From Streptomyces sp. NBC_00376 (lineage in GTDB: Bacteria; Actinomycetota; Actinomycetes; Streptomycetales; Streptomycetaceae), in the NCBI RefSeq assembly GCF_036077095.1, contig NZ_CP107960.1, forward strand, positions 6,014,001 through 6,078,000: a DNA stretch of 64,000 nt, written 5' to 3'. The notes below the pieces were generated by a model, which was not told the DNA's origin, made no database searches, and saw only the letters and a program-made list of their open reading frames with translations. The position numbers and the translations under genes were made by a program. Shown here piece by piece: positions 33,877 through 43,542 of the stretch. Each line of letters starts with the position of its first letter. Position 1 is the first letter of the stretch.

Positions 33877-34343
33877 TGGCTACGTCCGCAGTACCTGCCG
33901 CAGTCGACGCGCTGCTCGCGATCCTGCGGGCTGCGCCTGCTCTGGCTGACGCGAGGATCGTGGACGGCCCGCCGTCTGTGAACCTCACCGAGCGGCACCG
34001 CATCTACGTGGGCTGGTCGCCCGGCGCCGATCAGGCCATCGACATTGCTCAGGACTTTGCGTCGGCCGGGGCGCGCACCCGCGACGAGAGCTTCGACATC
34101 GCCTGCTACGCCGAGACCCGGGCGGGCGACAAGGACATGGCCCTGCGCCGAACGGCGGTCTTCGAACTCCTGGCAGCCGTTGAGGTTGCGCTGCGTGCCA
34201 CCGGCGACGCACCCACCGCGCCGACCCTGTCCGGGACCGTCCAGTGGGCGCACCTGACTGCTGGCGGTCTCGTCCAGGAGCAGAGCGACGGCGGGGCCCT
34301 GGCCGGTCTGTCGTTCACCGTGACCTGCCGCGCCCGTATCTGA
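33876..34343 (+). CDS. Head-tail joining / neck protein
   Basis: 155 residues. AAVDALLAILRAAPALADAR ... HRIYVGWSPG ... FDIACYAETRAGDKDMALRR matches the type of minor structural protein that follows gp6-like connectors in actinophages (tail-completion-like). Assignment by position and general pattern. Confidence 0.7.
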   Translation: MATSAVPAAVDALLAILRAAPALADARIVDGPPSVNLTERHRIYVGWSPGADQAIDIAQDFASAGARTRDESFDIACYAETRAGDKDMALRRTAVFELLAAVEVALRATGDAPTAPTLSGTVQWAHLTAGGLVQEQSDGGALAGLSFTVTCRARI

Positions 34344-34371
34344 TCACCCCACCCACTTGAGGAGTTACGCC

Positions 34372-34590
34372 ATGGCGCGAGTGCGCTACATCGGCGCCGA
34401 GCCGGTCACCGTGCCGGAGCTCGGCAGCAAGACGATCCAGCCCGACGAGGTGGTTGAGGTGCCCGATGCCCGTTTCGAGGGCTACCTCTGCCAGCCGCAG
34501 ACGTGGGAGAGCGTGGAGGAGCCGAAGGCCGATCTGCCTACTCCGAAGAAGATGACGACCGCGGCGAAGGCCGCCTCGAAGGAGGGCTGA
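34372..34590 (+). CDS. Small structural-region protein
   Basis: 72 residues. A beta-rich start (ARVRYIGAEPVTVPELGSKT) and a Lys/Ala tail; GAGGAGTTACGCC precedes ATG 34372. It resembles the 33088 product in layout (folded N-terminus, disordered basic tail). Between neck and major tail genes. Confidence 0.65.
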   Translation: MARVRYIGAEPVTVPELGSKTIQPDEVVEVPDARFEGYLCQPQTWESVEEPKADLPTPKKMTTAAKAASKEG

Positions 34591-34591
34591 C

Positions 34592-35578
34592 ATGGCGATC
34601 GGTTCCGGGCTCGGTGCCCAGATCGGCATCGCGGCCGAGACGACCTACGGCACGTTCGCCGCGCCGACGAAGTTCATCGAGTTCACGAAGGAAGGGCTTC
34701 AGCTCAAGAAGACCACCGCGCAGTCGGCAGGGATCGCGGCGGGGCGGCTGGTGCCGCTCTCCAGCCGACGTGTGGTAACGCAGCGGCAGGCCTCGGGCTC
34801 GCTGGACATGGAGGTCACCACCAAGGGCATGGGGGTGCTGCTCCAGACCCTGATGGGGACGAGCGTCACCCCGGTCAAGCAGGCCACCAGTGATGCGTAT
34901 CTTCAGGCGCATGTCCTCGCGGACACGGCGGGCAAGAGCCTGACGATCCAGAAGGGCGTGCCGCTCACCACGGGCACGGTGACGCGGAAGAACTTCATTG
35001 GGTGCAAGATCGTCAGCGCGGAGTTCTCGTGTGAGGTCGGCGGGATGCTGACCGCGTCGTTCGAGATCGATTCGAAGGACTGCCAGGAGACGTCCGTCCT
35101 GGCGACCGCGAGCTACCCGACGATGGCCCCGTTCCACTTCGGGCAGATGGGCCTGAAGACTGGCGTGTTCGGGGCCGAGGCGGACCGGTCCGGCATCCGG
35201 AAGGTCAGCATCAAGTTCGAGCGGGGCATGGCGGTGGAGCGCTTCTACGCCGGGCAGTCCGGCACGAAGGCCGAGCCGATCAGCAACGACCAGGTCAAGG
35301 TCACCGGGTCGATCGAGATGGACTACGTCGACACGGTCCTCGATGACCTTCACACCAGCGATGCGGCCACCAGCCTCGTGTGGGCGTTCACCGGCGCCGA
35401 GATCGCCCCCACGTACAACGAGAGCATCTCGTTCAGCCTTCCCGCGATCCGGTTCGACGACGCACCGCCCGTGGTCGAGGGCTTCGACGTCATCAAGCCG
35501 ACGCTCAACTTCACGGGCCTGTACGACGGGACGAATCCGCTGTCCATCACCTACATGTCCACGGACATCACGCTGTAG
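34592..35578 (+). CDS. Major tail protein
   Basis: 328 residues. Begins AIGSGLGAQIGIAAETTYGT, a typical tail-tube opening in actinophages, then alternating beta strands (SGSLDMEVTTKGMGVLLQTL, GCKIVSAEFSCEVGGMLTAS) and a C-terminal Ig-like part. Position between neck and tail-chaperone genes confirms. Confidence 0.87.
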   Translation: MAIGSGLGAQIGIAAETTYGTFAAPTKFIEFTKEGLQLKKTTAQSAGIAAGRLVPLSSRRVVTQRQASGSLDMEVTTKGMGVLLQTLMGTSVTPVKQATSDAYLQAHVLADTAGKSLTIQKGVPLTTGTVTRKNFIGCKIVSAEFSCEVGGMLTASFEIDSKDCQETSVLATASYPTMAPFHFGQMGLKTGVFGAEADRSGIRKVSIKFERGMAVERFYAGQSGTKAEPISNDQVKVTGSIEMDYVDTVLDDLHTSDAATSLVWAFTGAEIAPTYNESISFSLPAIRFDDAPPVVEGFDVIKPTLNFTGLYDGTNPLSITYMSTDITL

Positions 35579-35592
35579 CAGGGGGTGGCCCG

Positions 35593-36102
35593 ATGGCTGT
35601 CGGCTCTGTACAGATCACTGGCACCGGCCAACTCCTCGAACTACAGCGGCGGCTGCGGGCGGCCGGCCACGAGAACATCCGGGCATCCATGCAGCGGCGG
35701 ACCCGGCGGGCTGCTGAGCCGATGCGTAACGATCTGCAATCCGCGATCCGCGGGCTACAGATCTCGTCTCCCGGACGGTCCGGGCGGGGTGGCGGCCCGT
35801 CGCCGACGACGCGACCTCTGCGAGCGACGATCGCCAGCGCCATTCGGATCAGCGTCCGGGTGTCCGGGAACCCGGGCGCCCGGGTGTGGGTCGACAAGGG
35901 GCGTCTGCCGCCGGACCTGCGCCGGATGCCGCAGGTCATCAACGAGGGCCGTATCCGGCACCCCGTGTACGGGAACCGCAGCAGGTGGGTGACGCAGACC
36001 GCCCCCCCGCTGTGGTGGGACCGAACTGTCAGAACTCACCGTTCGCGCATGGAGCGCGAGATGGCGCGCGTCCTGGACGACGTGCGCCGCCGACTCGACT
36101 AG
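35593..36102 (+). CDS. HK97 gp10-like tail-completion protein
   Basis: 169 residues, strongly basic. ELQRRLRAAGHENIRASMQR ... IASAIRISVRVSGNPGARVWVD ... HPVYGNRSRWVTQTAPPLWW ... MARVLDDVRRRL is the HK97 gp10-like pattern. In most phages this gene precedes the tail tube gene; here it follows it, a minor order change. Confidence 0.75.
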   Translation: MAVGSVQITGTGQLLELQRRLRAAGHENIRASMQRRTRRAAEPMRNDLQSAIRGLQISSPGRSGRGGGPSPTTRPLRATIASAIRISVRVSGNPGARVWVDKGRLPPDLRRMPQVINEGRIRHPVYGNRSRWVTQTAPPLWWDRTVRTHRSRMEREMARVLDDVRRRLD

Positions 36103-36110
36103 GAGCAGCA

Positions 36111-36569
36111 GTGATCGTTTCGTACACCCATGAGGATGGCACCGTCGAGGAGGTCTCGACGGACGACCTGTCCGCCGTCGAGTCCGCCGCCGTCGAGTCG
36201 GTCACCGATCTGGAGTGGGACGACGTCGAGCGCGCGCTCAAGAGCCAGCGACCGGGCGCGATGCGGGCCGTGCTGTGGGTCTTCCGCAAGCGGAGCCAGC
36301 CGACCTTGAGGTTCAGTGCGTTCGATGTCCCGGCGTGGAAGCGCCGGCTGAAGGCACGGCTGGAGCGAGAGGAGGTTCTCGACCTCGTCGAGACGCTCCG
36401 CAAGGACGACAAGGACGGCGACGAGGCCGGGTTCGAGGAGATGCTCGGGTACATGCGGACCCTTGCCCATGACCCGGCCGACGTCGACTGGGCCGTGGCC
36501 GAGACGGGCCCAAAAGCCCTGGTGCCGGTGGCCGACCTGCCGTCGGAGGGATCCGCGGCAGCATCCTGA
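36111..36569 (+). CDS. Tail assembly chaperone (short form)
   Basis: 152 residues from GTG 36111, acidic then basic (YTHEDGTVEEVSTDDLSAVE, RPGAMRAVLWVFRKRSQPTL). Directly precedes the tape measure gene. Equivalent of lambda gpG; binds the tape measure protein and prevents premature tube polymerisation. A slippery heptamer near its 3' end generates a longer form. Confidence 0.85.
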   Translation: MIVSYTHEDGTVEEVSTDDLSAVESAAVESVTDLEWDDVERALKSQRPGAMRAVLWVFRKRSQPTLRFSAFDVPAWKRRLKARLEREEVLDLVETLRKDDKDGDEAGFEEMLGYMRTLAHDPADVDWAVAETGPKALVPVADLPSEGSAAAS

Positions 36570-36709
36570 CGTACCGGTGGCTGCTCGCCCACCACCTGCA
36601 CCTCACCCCGCGGGACATTGATCAGCTGTCCCGTGAAGAGCTCACCTCCGCGATTGCGTGGGTCACCCGCTACCAGGCCGATCTGGCTCGCACCGCCGGA
36701 GGTGAGTGA
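36111..36709 (+). CDS. Tail assembly chaperone, -1 frameshift product (gpGT-like)
   Basis: Composite product: zero frame to 36515, then -1 frame to TGA 36707. The -1 extension contains LTYRWLLAHHLHLTPRDIDQ, LSREELTSAIAWVTRYQADL and ARTAGGE, the usual second-chaperone-domain style, and has no start codon of its own with a ribosome site. The extension's stop overlaps the tape measure ATG (TGATG). Confidence 0.78.
36509..36515 (+). promoter_or_regulatory. Slippery heptamer C CCA AAA for -1 frameshift
   Basis: CCCAAAA fits X XXY YYZ exactly in the zero frame (GGC CCA AAA GCC). It sits 54 bases before the zero-frame stop, leaving both P- and A-site pairing possible after slipping. Confidence 0.75.
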
Positions 36710-39700
36710 TGGCGTCCACGACGATGACGTTCACGCTGGAGGGCCGCGACCGGCTGTCCCGCGTGCTCGACAACGCGGGGAACTCGGCGGCCAAGCTGGA
36801 GGCCAAGTTGGGCCTGGCGTCGGCGGCAATCCCTGCCGCTGCAGCGCTGGCCCCGCTGGTCGCGCAGACCGGCGCCGCTGCGGTCGCGGTGGCCGCTTTC
36901 GGGGCGGCGATCATCCCGCAGGTGATGGCGCTGGGTGAGGCGTCGCAGGCGCAGAAACAGTACGAGGACGCCGTGGCCGAGGGCGGGAAGGCGTCGGATG
37001 CTGCGGTCAAGGCCGAGCTTGCGTATCAGCGGCAACTCGCGAAGATGCCGGCCGCGACACGTCAGGCGTCGGCTGCACTGTCGACGCTGAAGGACGGGGT
37101 CACGGACTGGTCTGATGCCCTGGCGAAGGACACCATGCCGGTGTTCACGAAGGGCCTGGCGGTGGCGGGCGGTCTGCTGCCGAAGCTGACGCCGATGGTG
37201 AAGGGCGCATCGGTCGAGCTGGACCGGTTCATGACCGTACTCGGCGGCGGCATCTCCATGCCCGGATTCGACGCGGCCATGGACAAGTTCAGCGCCTTCG
37301 CCACCGGGTCGCTGAAGCGGGCCAACGATGGGCTGATCCACCTGACCCGCACCCTCGGCGACGGGCAGGTTGGCAGCGGCCTCGCCCAGTTCATGGACTA
37401 CGCCCGCGATCAGGGCCCTCTCGTCGCCGAGACGTTCCGCAGCATCGCGTCGGCGGTCCTGAACATCCTGACTGCCGCTTCCGACGTGGGTGTCGGCGTG
37501 CTCCAGCTCGCCAACGCGTTCGCCAAGGTCGTGGCTGCGCTGCCGCCCGGATTCATCACCACGATGTTCCAGGCTGCTGTGGCGATCCGGGCCATCAAGC
37601 TGGCGATCAGCGGTGTGCAGTTGGCGGCTGGTGCGTTCGTGCTGGTTCGTGCTCAGATCATGGCGGCTGGCACTGCGGCGATCGGCGCGTCTGGGGCGAT
37701 GGGTACGCTGCGGGCTGCGTTCCTGGGCATGTCCCGGTCGGCCCGGGTCGCGGTCGCGTCGACCGGTATCGGGCTGCTGGTCCTCGGCCTGATCAAGTTG
37801 TCGTCGATCGGGAAGTCCGCGCCGCCGGACGTCGACCGGCTGACGACGTCGCTAGGGAATCTCGCCCGGACTGGCAAGGTGACCGGTGAGGCGGCGAAGG
37901 CTTTCGGTAAGGATCTCGGTGGACTGGCCGACTCGCTGCGCGTCCTGTCTCGGCCGTCGAACCTCGATGCCACTCAGCAGTTCCTGACGTCGCTGATCGG
38001 CATGGACTCGACGCCGGTCAAGGAAGCGAAGGAAGACCTCGAAGCCGTCGACAAGGCCCTGGCCGGTTTGGTCCAGGGCGGCAAGTCGCAGCTCGCTTCA
38101 GCTGCGTTCGACAAGCTGGCCGCAAGCATGAAGAAGAACGGCATGTCGGCGGCCGAGCTGCGCGACAAGCTCGACGGGTACAAGTCGGCCCTGGCGGACC
38201 AGGCGTTCGAGCAGCAGCTGGCTGCCGCGTCGATGGGCCTGTTCGGTGCTCAGGCACAGCAGGTTCAGGCGAAGCTGGACGCGCAGAAGGCCAGCGCGGA
38301 CGGGCTGCGGCAGAGCATCAGCGCGCTGAATGATTCGCACCGCCAGGGTCTCGGCGGCATGATCGGCTTCGAGGCTGCGATGGACGCCGCCACCAAGGCG
38401 ATCAAGGGCAACGAGAGCGCCCTGAGCATGTCGGGCGGGCAGCTCAACCTCACCAGCGAGAAGGCCCGTACCGCCGCTACCGCGCTCAACGACCTCGCGG
38501 CGAAGACCGATGAGGCGGCGGCGCAGGCCCGGCAGTCCGGGGCGTCGTGGGAGAAGGTCAACGGAATCTACGCCCGAGGCCGTGCGCGGCTGATCGAGTC
38601 GGCCGACGCGATGGGCCTCAACCGGGAGCAGGCCCGCCGGCTGGCCGACCAGATCCTGCGCACCCCAGACAAGACGGCACGCCTGAAGGGGAATCTGGAG
38701 GACCTGCAGGCCAAGCTGTCGTCCGCGAAGTCCCAGCTGGCGAAGGTGCCAGACTCGCGCAAGGCGGCGATCCGGGCGCAGATCTCGGACCTGCAGGAGA
38801 AGGTCCGGCAGGCCAAGGCCGCGCTGGCCACGGTCCAGGACAAGACCGTCAGCGTCATGGTCAACTACCGGTCCAGCCAGAACCCGTCCAGCTTCGCGAA
38901 GAGCATCGGCGGCTACGCGACGGGTGGCCGGCCGACGCCGGGCGAGTGGGCGTGGGTCGGCGAGCAGGGCCCCGAGCTGGTCCAGTTCAAGGGCGGGGAG
39001 ACCGTCTACGACCACGGCACATCGATGGGCATGACGTCGCCTCTGGCTGCTGCTGGTCAGGATGCTGGACGTGGCCTGTCCGCCGGGATGGTCGGGTCTA
39101 CGGCCGGGGTGGAGGCGTCTGCTCGGCGCATGGCGGCTGCGGTGACGGCTGGTGTGCGCGCGGAGCTGGAGATCGCGTCTCCGTCTCGGAAGATGAAGGC
39201 GCTCATGGCCGATGTCGGCAAGGGCATCATCATCGGCCTGACCGGCACCAAGGCCAAGATCAGCGCGACGGCAAAGGATCTGGTCAAGGACATCTGGAAG
39301 GCGTGGGAGGGCGTCAAGACCAGCAAGGATTCCCGGCTGGTCCAGATGGTCAACCGGGACACGGCCAAGCTCCAGAAGCTGGCCACGAAGCGGGACGCGC
39401 TCGCGCAGAAGATCGCGGGGGCGAAGAAGTACGCCGCCGAGTGGACGGCCACCGCCCGAGAGGACGCGTCCCTGTCCGGCCTCGGGATCGAGGAGGGGCA
39501 AGTCACGGCTGGCAGTATTCAGGCCGGGCTGGCGGAGAAGCTGGCGAAGATCAAGCAGTTCACCAACTACATCCAGATCCTGGGCAAGCGCGGCCTTGCG
39601 AAGTCGATGCTGAAGCAGATCTTGAACATGGGACCGGAGCAGGGATACGCCTATGCTTCAGCGCTGGCCGGGGCGTCAAACTCCACCCTGAAGCAGATCA

Positions 39701-40206
39701 ACAGCCTCCAGTACTCGATCAACTCCACGACGGACAAGCTCGGCAAGACCGGCGCCGACGTCATGTACGACAGCGGCAAACAGGCAGGGAAGGGCTTCCT
39801 CACCGGGCTGACCAGTCAGCAGAAGGCGATCGAGGACCAAATGGTCAAGATCGCGAAGGGGATGCAGAAGGCCATCAAGAAGGCCCTCGGCATCAAGTCC
39901 CCGTCGCGCGTGATGGCGGAGCTCGGCCGGTATTCCACCGAGGGTCTGGCCGTGGGGCTGACTGAGCGGATGCCGGTCCTCGACCGTGCCCTCGGTGCGG
40001 TCACTGACCGGGTCGCGTCCGCGCAGCCGGTCATCGGCCGGCCCGCGGTCGTCGGCGGCGGATCCCCGGGCGGGGTCACCACCGTCAACGTCACGTTCAC
40101 CGGGCTGGTTACCGACCCGATCGGTACCGCCAAGCAGATCCAGCAGGTCATGGCCGAGTACGCCCGGACTACCGGGCAGCCCGTAGTGCTGGGGAGGATC
40201 GCATGA
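36709..40206 (+). CDS. Tape measure protein
   Basis: 1165 residues. A long helical protein with hydrophobic stretches in the first third (AAAALAPLVAQTGAAAVAVA; SVASTGIGLLVLGLI-type segment near 350), coiled coils, and repeated ASPSRKM/KSPSRVMAEL motifs near the C-terminus (residues ~825 and ~1065). Length implies a tail of roughly 170 nm using the ~1.5 angstrom per residue rule. Its length sets tail length; it may also be ejected into the cell membrane. Confidence 0.93.
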   Translation: MASTTMTFTLEGRDRLSRVLDNAGNSAAKLEAKLGLASAAIPAAAALAPLVAQTGAAAVAVAAFGAAIIPQVMALGEASQAQKQYEDAVAEGGKASDAAVKAELAYQRQLAKMPAATRQASAALSTLKDGVTDWSDALAKDTMPVFTKGLAVAGGLLPKLTPMVKGASVELDRFMTVLGGGISMPGFDAAMDKFSAFATGSLKRANDGLIHLTRTLGDGQVGSGLAQFMDYARDQGPLVAETFRSIASAVLNILTAASDVGVGVLQLANAFAKVVAALPPGFITTMFQAAVAIRAIKLAISGVQLAAGAFVLVRAQIMAAGTAAIGASGAMGTLRAAFLGMSRSARVAVASTGIGLLVLGLIKLSSIGKSAPPDVDRLTTSLGNLARTGKVTGEAAKAFGKDLGGLADSLRVLSRPSNLDATQQFLTSLIGMDSTPVKEAKEDLEAVDKALAGLVQGGKSQLASAAFDKLAASMKKNGMSAAELRDKLDGYKSALADQAFEQQLAAASMGLFGAQAQQVQAKLDAQKASADGLRQSISALNDSHRQGLGGMIGFEAAMDAATKAIKGNESALSMSGGQLNLTSEKARTAATALNDLAAKTDEAAAQARQSGASWEKVNGIYARGRARLIESADAMGLNREQARRLADQILRTPDKTARLKGNLEDLQAKLSSAKSQLAKVPDSRKAAIRAQISDLQEKVRQAKAALATVQDKTVSVMVNYRSSQNPSSFAKSIGGYATGGRPTPGEWAWVGEQGPELVQFKGGETVYDHGTSMGMTSPLAAAGQDAGRGLSAGMVGSTAGVEASARRMAAAVTAGVRAELEIASPSRKMKALMADVGKGIIIGLTGTKAKISATAKDLVKDIWKAWEGVKTSKDSRLVQMVNRDTAKLQKLATKRDALAQKIAGAKKYAAEWTATAREDASLSGLGIEEGQVTAGSIQAGLAEKLAKIKQFTNYIQILGKRGLAKSMLKQILNMGPEQGYAYASALAGASNSTLKQINSLQYSINSTTDKLGKTGADVMYDSGKQAGKGFLTGLTSQQKAIEDQMVKIAKGMQKAIKKALGIKSPSRVMAELGRYSTEGLAVGLTERMPVLDRALGAVTDRVASAQPVIGRPAVVGGGSPGGVTTVNVTFTGLVTDPIGTAKQIQQVMAEYARTTGQPVVLGRIA

Positions 40207-42518
40207 CGCGCGTGACCGTAGAGGCCGCATTCGGTACGTCGCTGGCCCAGGCATCCGTCACAGAAGGGACCTGGACAGACATCACTCAGTACACCGATGT
40301 AATGAGTGCTGGCATCTCCATCACCCGAGGGGCGGAGAGCGAGCTGTCACAGACGCAGGCGGGCACCTGCACCCTGCGTCTGGACAACACCGATGGCCGG
40401 TTCACCCCGGGCAATTCAGGATCTCCGTACTACCCGAACGTGATCGACTCGGTGCCCATCCGGATCAACGTCGCCACCGCCGACACGAACTACGTGCGGA
40501 ACCCGAGCTTCGAGGGTGGCAGCCTGAATGCGTGGACCTGGTCGCAGGCCGAGATCGCACCGGTCGGATCCCCGGTCCAGTCCGGGACACGAGCGGTCCG
40601 CGTGACCTGGAACACCGCTGCCGCCGATGCCTACTTCACGACGACCGTGTACGGGCTGACCATTGGTGCCACGTACACGGCCAGCGTGTACGTATGGGTG
40701 GCGGCCGGAGATGTCGCAGTCCGGCTGAGTATGGGCAGCACCCTGTCGGCCGCCTCGCCAACGGCCGGGGCGTATGCCCGGTTGGTGGTGACGTTCACGG
40801 CGACCGCCTCGGTGATGCCACTGCGCGTGGTCCCGGCGTCCAGCCCTGCCGCAGGGAACAAGGTGTACGTCGATGCTGTCCAGGTCGAGGCCGGTGGTAC
40901 GGCCGGTACGTTCTCGTCGACCGGCGCGCAGCTGCACCCGCGGTTCTGGGGGCTGGTGAACCAGTGGCCCGTGCAGTGGGAGGGGCTCTATTCCACGGTC
41001 ACCGTGACCGCGACAGATGTGTTCGCGGTGCTGTCCCGGGCGGAACAGCAGATGCGGCCCATGCTCGTGCAGGAGACGTTGGTCTGGACTCCTCAGGCGT
41101 ACTGGCCTATGGACGAGCCAGCCGAGTCTGTCTCGGCGGGCGACGAGTCCGGCCGGGTCGGCCCCTTGTCCCTGGACACTGTTCAGGCCGGGTCAGGTGG
41201 TGGGACGCTGGCGTTCGCTGGTGGGGCGGCCCCGCTGGGCTTGGATGGTGCTCCGCTGTTCACTCCGGCGACGGCGTCCACCGGAAAGTACCTGCGGGGC
41301 GCAGCTGGCCCGGACTTCCGCAGCGGATCATCGACCAGCTTCCTGGCTGAGGCGTGGATCTCCACCAGCACCGCGGGACGCGCCTTCCTCGCTCTGTCGA
41401 GCACCGGAGGCGACGCCTACGTACTGCTGTCCCTCGCAGCCGGGACCGGGTACCTGACGGTGGAAACTAAGCTGCCGGACTCCTCGGCAGTGGTCACGAC
41501 CGTGGGGGCAGTGTCCCTTGCTAACGGGACCCTCCACCACGTGATCTACGACAGCGCCGTGCAAGAGGTGTACATCGACGGAGTCAGCATCGGCTCCTTC
41601 AGCGCGATACAGCAGGTGGGCGACCTGTCCCTTGTCACAGTGGGGGGTACCCATCTGGGCGGCAGCCTGTGGGCAGGGTCCGTCAGCAACGTCGCCCTGT
41701 ACACCAACCCGATCATGAATGGTGGTCTGCTGGTCAGTCACTACACGTGCGGGACCACGGGATTCGCCGGGGAGACTGCGGACGAGCGCGCTCTGCGTCT
41801 CTCCAACTACCTGGGCATCAACTACGGTGACCGCGGCTACTTCACTACGGGCATTGCGCATCAGGCGGCCCTCGGCTCCACAGGGCTGGATCACCTGCGG
41901 GAGGTCGAGGCGACTGAGGGCGGGGTCCTGACTGCGGACCGGGATTACCCCGCGATCACTCTCCGGGCCCGCAGCACCCAATACAACCCAACCGCGGCAT
42001 TCAGCCTGTCATACCCCGACCTGGAGACGGGCGACGTAACCCTGGCGTACGACACGCAGAAGGTCATGAACACGGTGCTCGTGACGCGGCCGGGGGGTGC
42101 CACGCAACGAGTCGTCCATGCCGGGTCCCGTGCCGTCCGCGGACCGATCGGCCGGACCGTCGACACGCTGGCCACCAGCGACCTCGTCACCACCGATCTG
42201 GGGAACTGGCTGCTGCAGCGGTACGCAGAGCCGAGACCGGAGCTGCGGAACGTGGCCGTGCAGGCGTTCACCATGGGCACCGCCATGTACCGGACGCTGA
42301 TGACGGCCGATGTCGGCACGGTGGCCACAGTGACCTCTCTGCCCTCACAAGCCCCGTCCGCGGCCATGACGGTCACGGTCGAGGGCTACACCGAAACGAT
42401 CCGCCACAACGACCACCAGATCTCATTTCACACGTCGTCGACCGCCACCACGTCGGTGTGGGTCCTTGACGATCCCGTGTATTCCGTGCTCGGGTCCACG
42501 ACCCGCCTCGCCTACTAG
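40203..42518 (+). CDS. Large minor tail protein with CBM- and LamG-like modules
   Basis: 771 residues. A tail-tip N-terminal domain (TDVMSAGISITRGAESELSQ, CTLRLDNTDGRFTPGNSGSP) is followed by a carbohydrate-binding-module-like beta sandwich (NYVRNPSFEGGSLNAWTWSQ, residues ~98-240), then a LamG/concanavalin-like sandwich (YWPMDEPAESVSAGDESGRV, residues ~300-510), then a tail-hub-like C-terminal part. Merges distal-tail and receptor-binding functions, so a good candidate for host surface recognition. Confidence 0.82.
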   Translation: MTRVTVEAAFGTSLAQASVTEGTWTDITQYTDVMSAGISITRGAESELSQTQAGTCTLRLDNTDGRFTPGNSGSPYYPNVIDSVPIRINVATADTNYVRNPSFEGGSLNAWTWSQAEIAPVGSPVQSGTRAVRVTWNTAAADAYFTTTVYGLTIGATYTASVYVWVAAGDVAVRLSMGSTLSAASPTAGAYARLVVTFTATASVMPLRVVPASSPAAGNKVYVDAVQVEAGGTAGTFSSTGAQLHPRFWGLVNQWPVQWEGLYSTVTVTATDVFAVLSRAEQQMRPMLVQETLVWTPQAYWPMDEPAESVSAGDESGRVGPLSLDTVQAGSGGGTLAFAGGAAPLGLDGAPLFTPATASTGKYLRGAAGPDFRSGSSTSFLAEAWISTSTAGRAFLALSSTGGDAYVLLSLAAGTGYLTVETKLPDSSAVVTTVGAVSLANGTLHHVIYDSAVQEVYIDGVSIGSFSAIQQVGDLSLVTVGGTHLGGSLWAGSVSNVALYTNPIMNGGLLVSHYTCGTTGFAGETADERALRLSNYLGINYGDRGYFTTGIAHQAALGSTGLDHLREVEATEGGVLTADRDYPAITLRARSTQYNPTAAFSLSYPDLETGDVTLAYDTQKVMNTVLVTRPGGATQRVVHAGSRAVRGPIGRTVDTLATSDLVTTDLGNWLLQRYAEPRPELRNVAVQAFTMGTAMYRTLMTADVGTVATVTSLPSQAPSAAMTVTVEGYTETIRHNDHQISFHTSSTATTSVWVLDDPVYSVLGSTTRLAY

Positions 42519-42525
42519 GAGTCGC

Positions 42526-42978
42526 ATGCCCGCCGTCATCAAGGTCGTTCGCGCCGAGGCGTTCTACCTTCCTCCGCCGACCGAACCGGTCGACCTCTGG
42601 GACGACGTACCGGCCGCTGAACGGGTCTTCCGGTGGATGGAGTACCGCATGCAGCGCCGCGTGCTCCTGCCGGACTCGGACACCGGGGACACCTACTACG
42701 CGCGCGTCAACCAGAACCGGTGGATCGCTGACTGCTCGTGCGGGTCCGCACAGGTGGTCAGCCCGACCGACCCCCGCTACGGGTGTACCGAGTGCGGCTG
42801 GGGATGGTGCGCGCTGATCTTCCCCGACGACGTCGCCGCGGTCGAGGCCGCGCTGCTGACGCAGCCGAAGCCATACCTGCGGAACTGGTGGCATGACGCC
42901 GACCCGGCCAATCCGTCACCGCCGGTCGTTCCCGACCCGCCGACCGACCCGCCGACCGAGCCCACCCCGGAGGTATAG
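42526..42978 (+). CDS. Zinc-ribbon protein in tail region
   Basis: 150 residues. CSCGSAQVVSPTDPRYGCTE with CGWGWCALIF gives a four-to-five Cys zinc ribbon in the middle; a Pro/Thr-rich tail (PPTDPPTEPTPEV) follows. It lies between tail-tip genes and could be a virion accessory protein. Not otherwise recognised. Confidence 0.7.
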   Translation: MPAVIKVVRAEAFYLPPPTEPVDLWDDVPAAERVFRWMEYRMQRRVLLPDSDTGDTYYARVNQNRWIADCSCGSAQVVSPTDPRYGCTECGWGWCALIFPDDVAAVEAALLTQPKPYLRNWWHDADPANPSPPVVPDPPTDPPTEPTPEV

Positions 42979-42980
42979 CG

Positions 42981-43481
42981 ATGACGTTCGCCCCCCGTAC
43001 CTGGGTCGTCGGTGAGGTCGTGACCGGGGCCGTCATGAACCAGGAAATCCGCGACCAGTTCAACTCGATGTTCGACACCTGGACAGGCTGGACTCCGACA
43101 TGGACGGCAGCCACCACGAACCCAGCCCTCGGCAACGGGAGCATGACCGGCCGGTACATGAAGTGGGGCCGCACCTGCATGGTGAATTTGGAGCTCACGA
43201 TGGGCTCCACTACCACCTACGGCGCCGGTGTCTGGAGTTTCTCGCTGCCGTTCACTGCCGCGTCCGCGGTGGGATCGCGTGTTGGAATGGCCCAAGCGCT
43301 CGGCGGGTCCAACAGGGCTGCTGGGCAGCTCATTGTGGCGCCGGCCGCGACCACGTTGACGTGCTTCTTCCCTGCCAGCACGAGCGTGAGTTTCCTGTCC
43401 AACAACGGGGCAACGAACCCGTTTACCTGGGCGGCCACTCATCAGCTCCGTGCCTCGTTCACCTACGAGACCGCCACCTGA
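42981..43481 (+). CDS. Minor tail / fibre-tip protein
   Basis: 166 residues. FAPRTWVVGEVVTGAVMNQE is the standard opening of short actinophage tail-tip proteins. The rest is a beta-rich jelly-roll-like domain (SMTGRYMKWGRTCMVNLELT, TYGAGVWSFSLPF). Probably a distal receptor-binding subunit. Confidence 0.78.
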   Translation: MTFAPRTWVVGEVVTGAVMNQEIRDQFNSMFDTWTGWTPTWTAATTNPALGNGSMTGRYMKWGRTCMVNLELTMGSTTTYGAGVWSFSLPFTAASAVGSRVGMAQALGGSNRAAGQLIVAPAATTLTCFFPASTSVSFLSNNGATNPFTWAATHQLRASFTYETAT

Positions 43482-43495
43482 CCCCCTGATCTTCC

Positions 43496-43521
43496 GAGCC
43501 CCGAGCCGTTGGCCGGGGCTC
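43496..43521 (+). terminator. Hairpin between tail and lysis genes
   Basis: GAGCCCCGAGCC / GGCCGGGGCTC with one bulged base and loop GTT, followed by TTCGC. Closes the structural operon. Confidence 0.6.
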
Positions 43522-43542
43522 TTCGCATGTCTGGAGCCCCCT

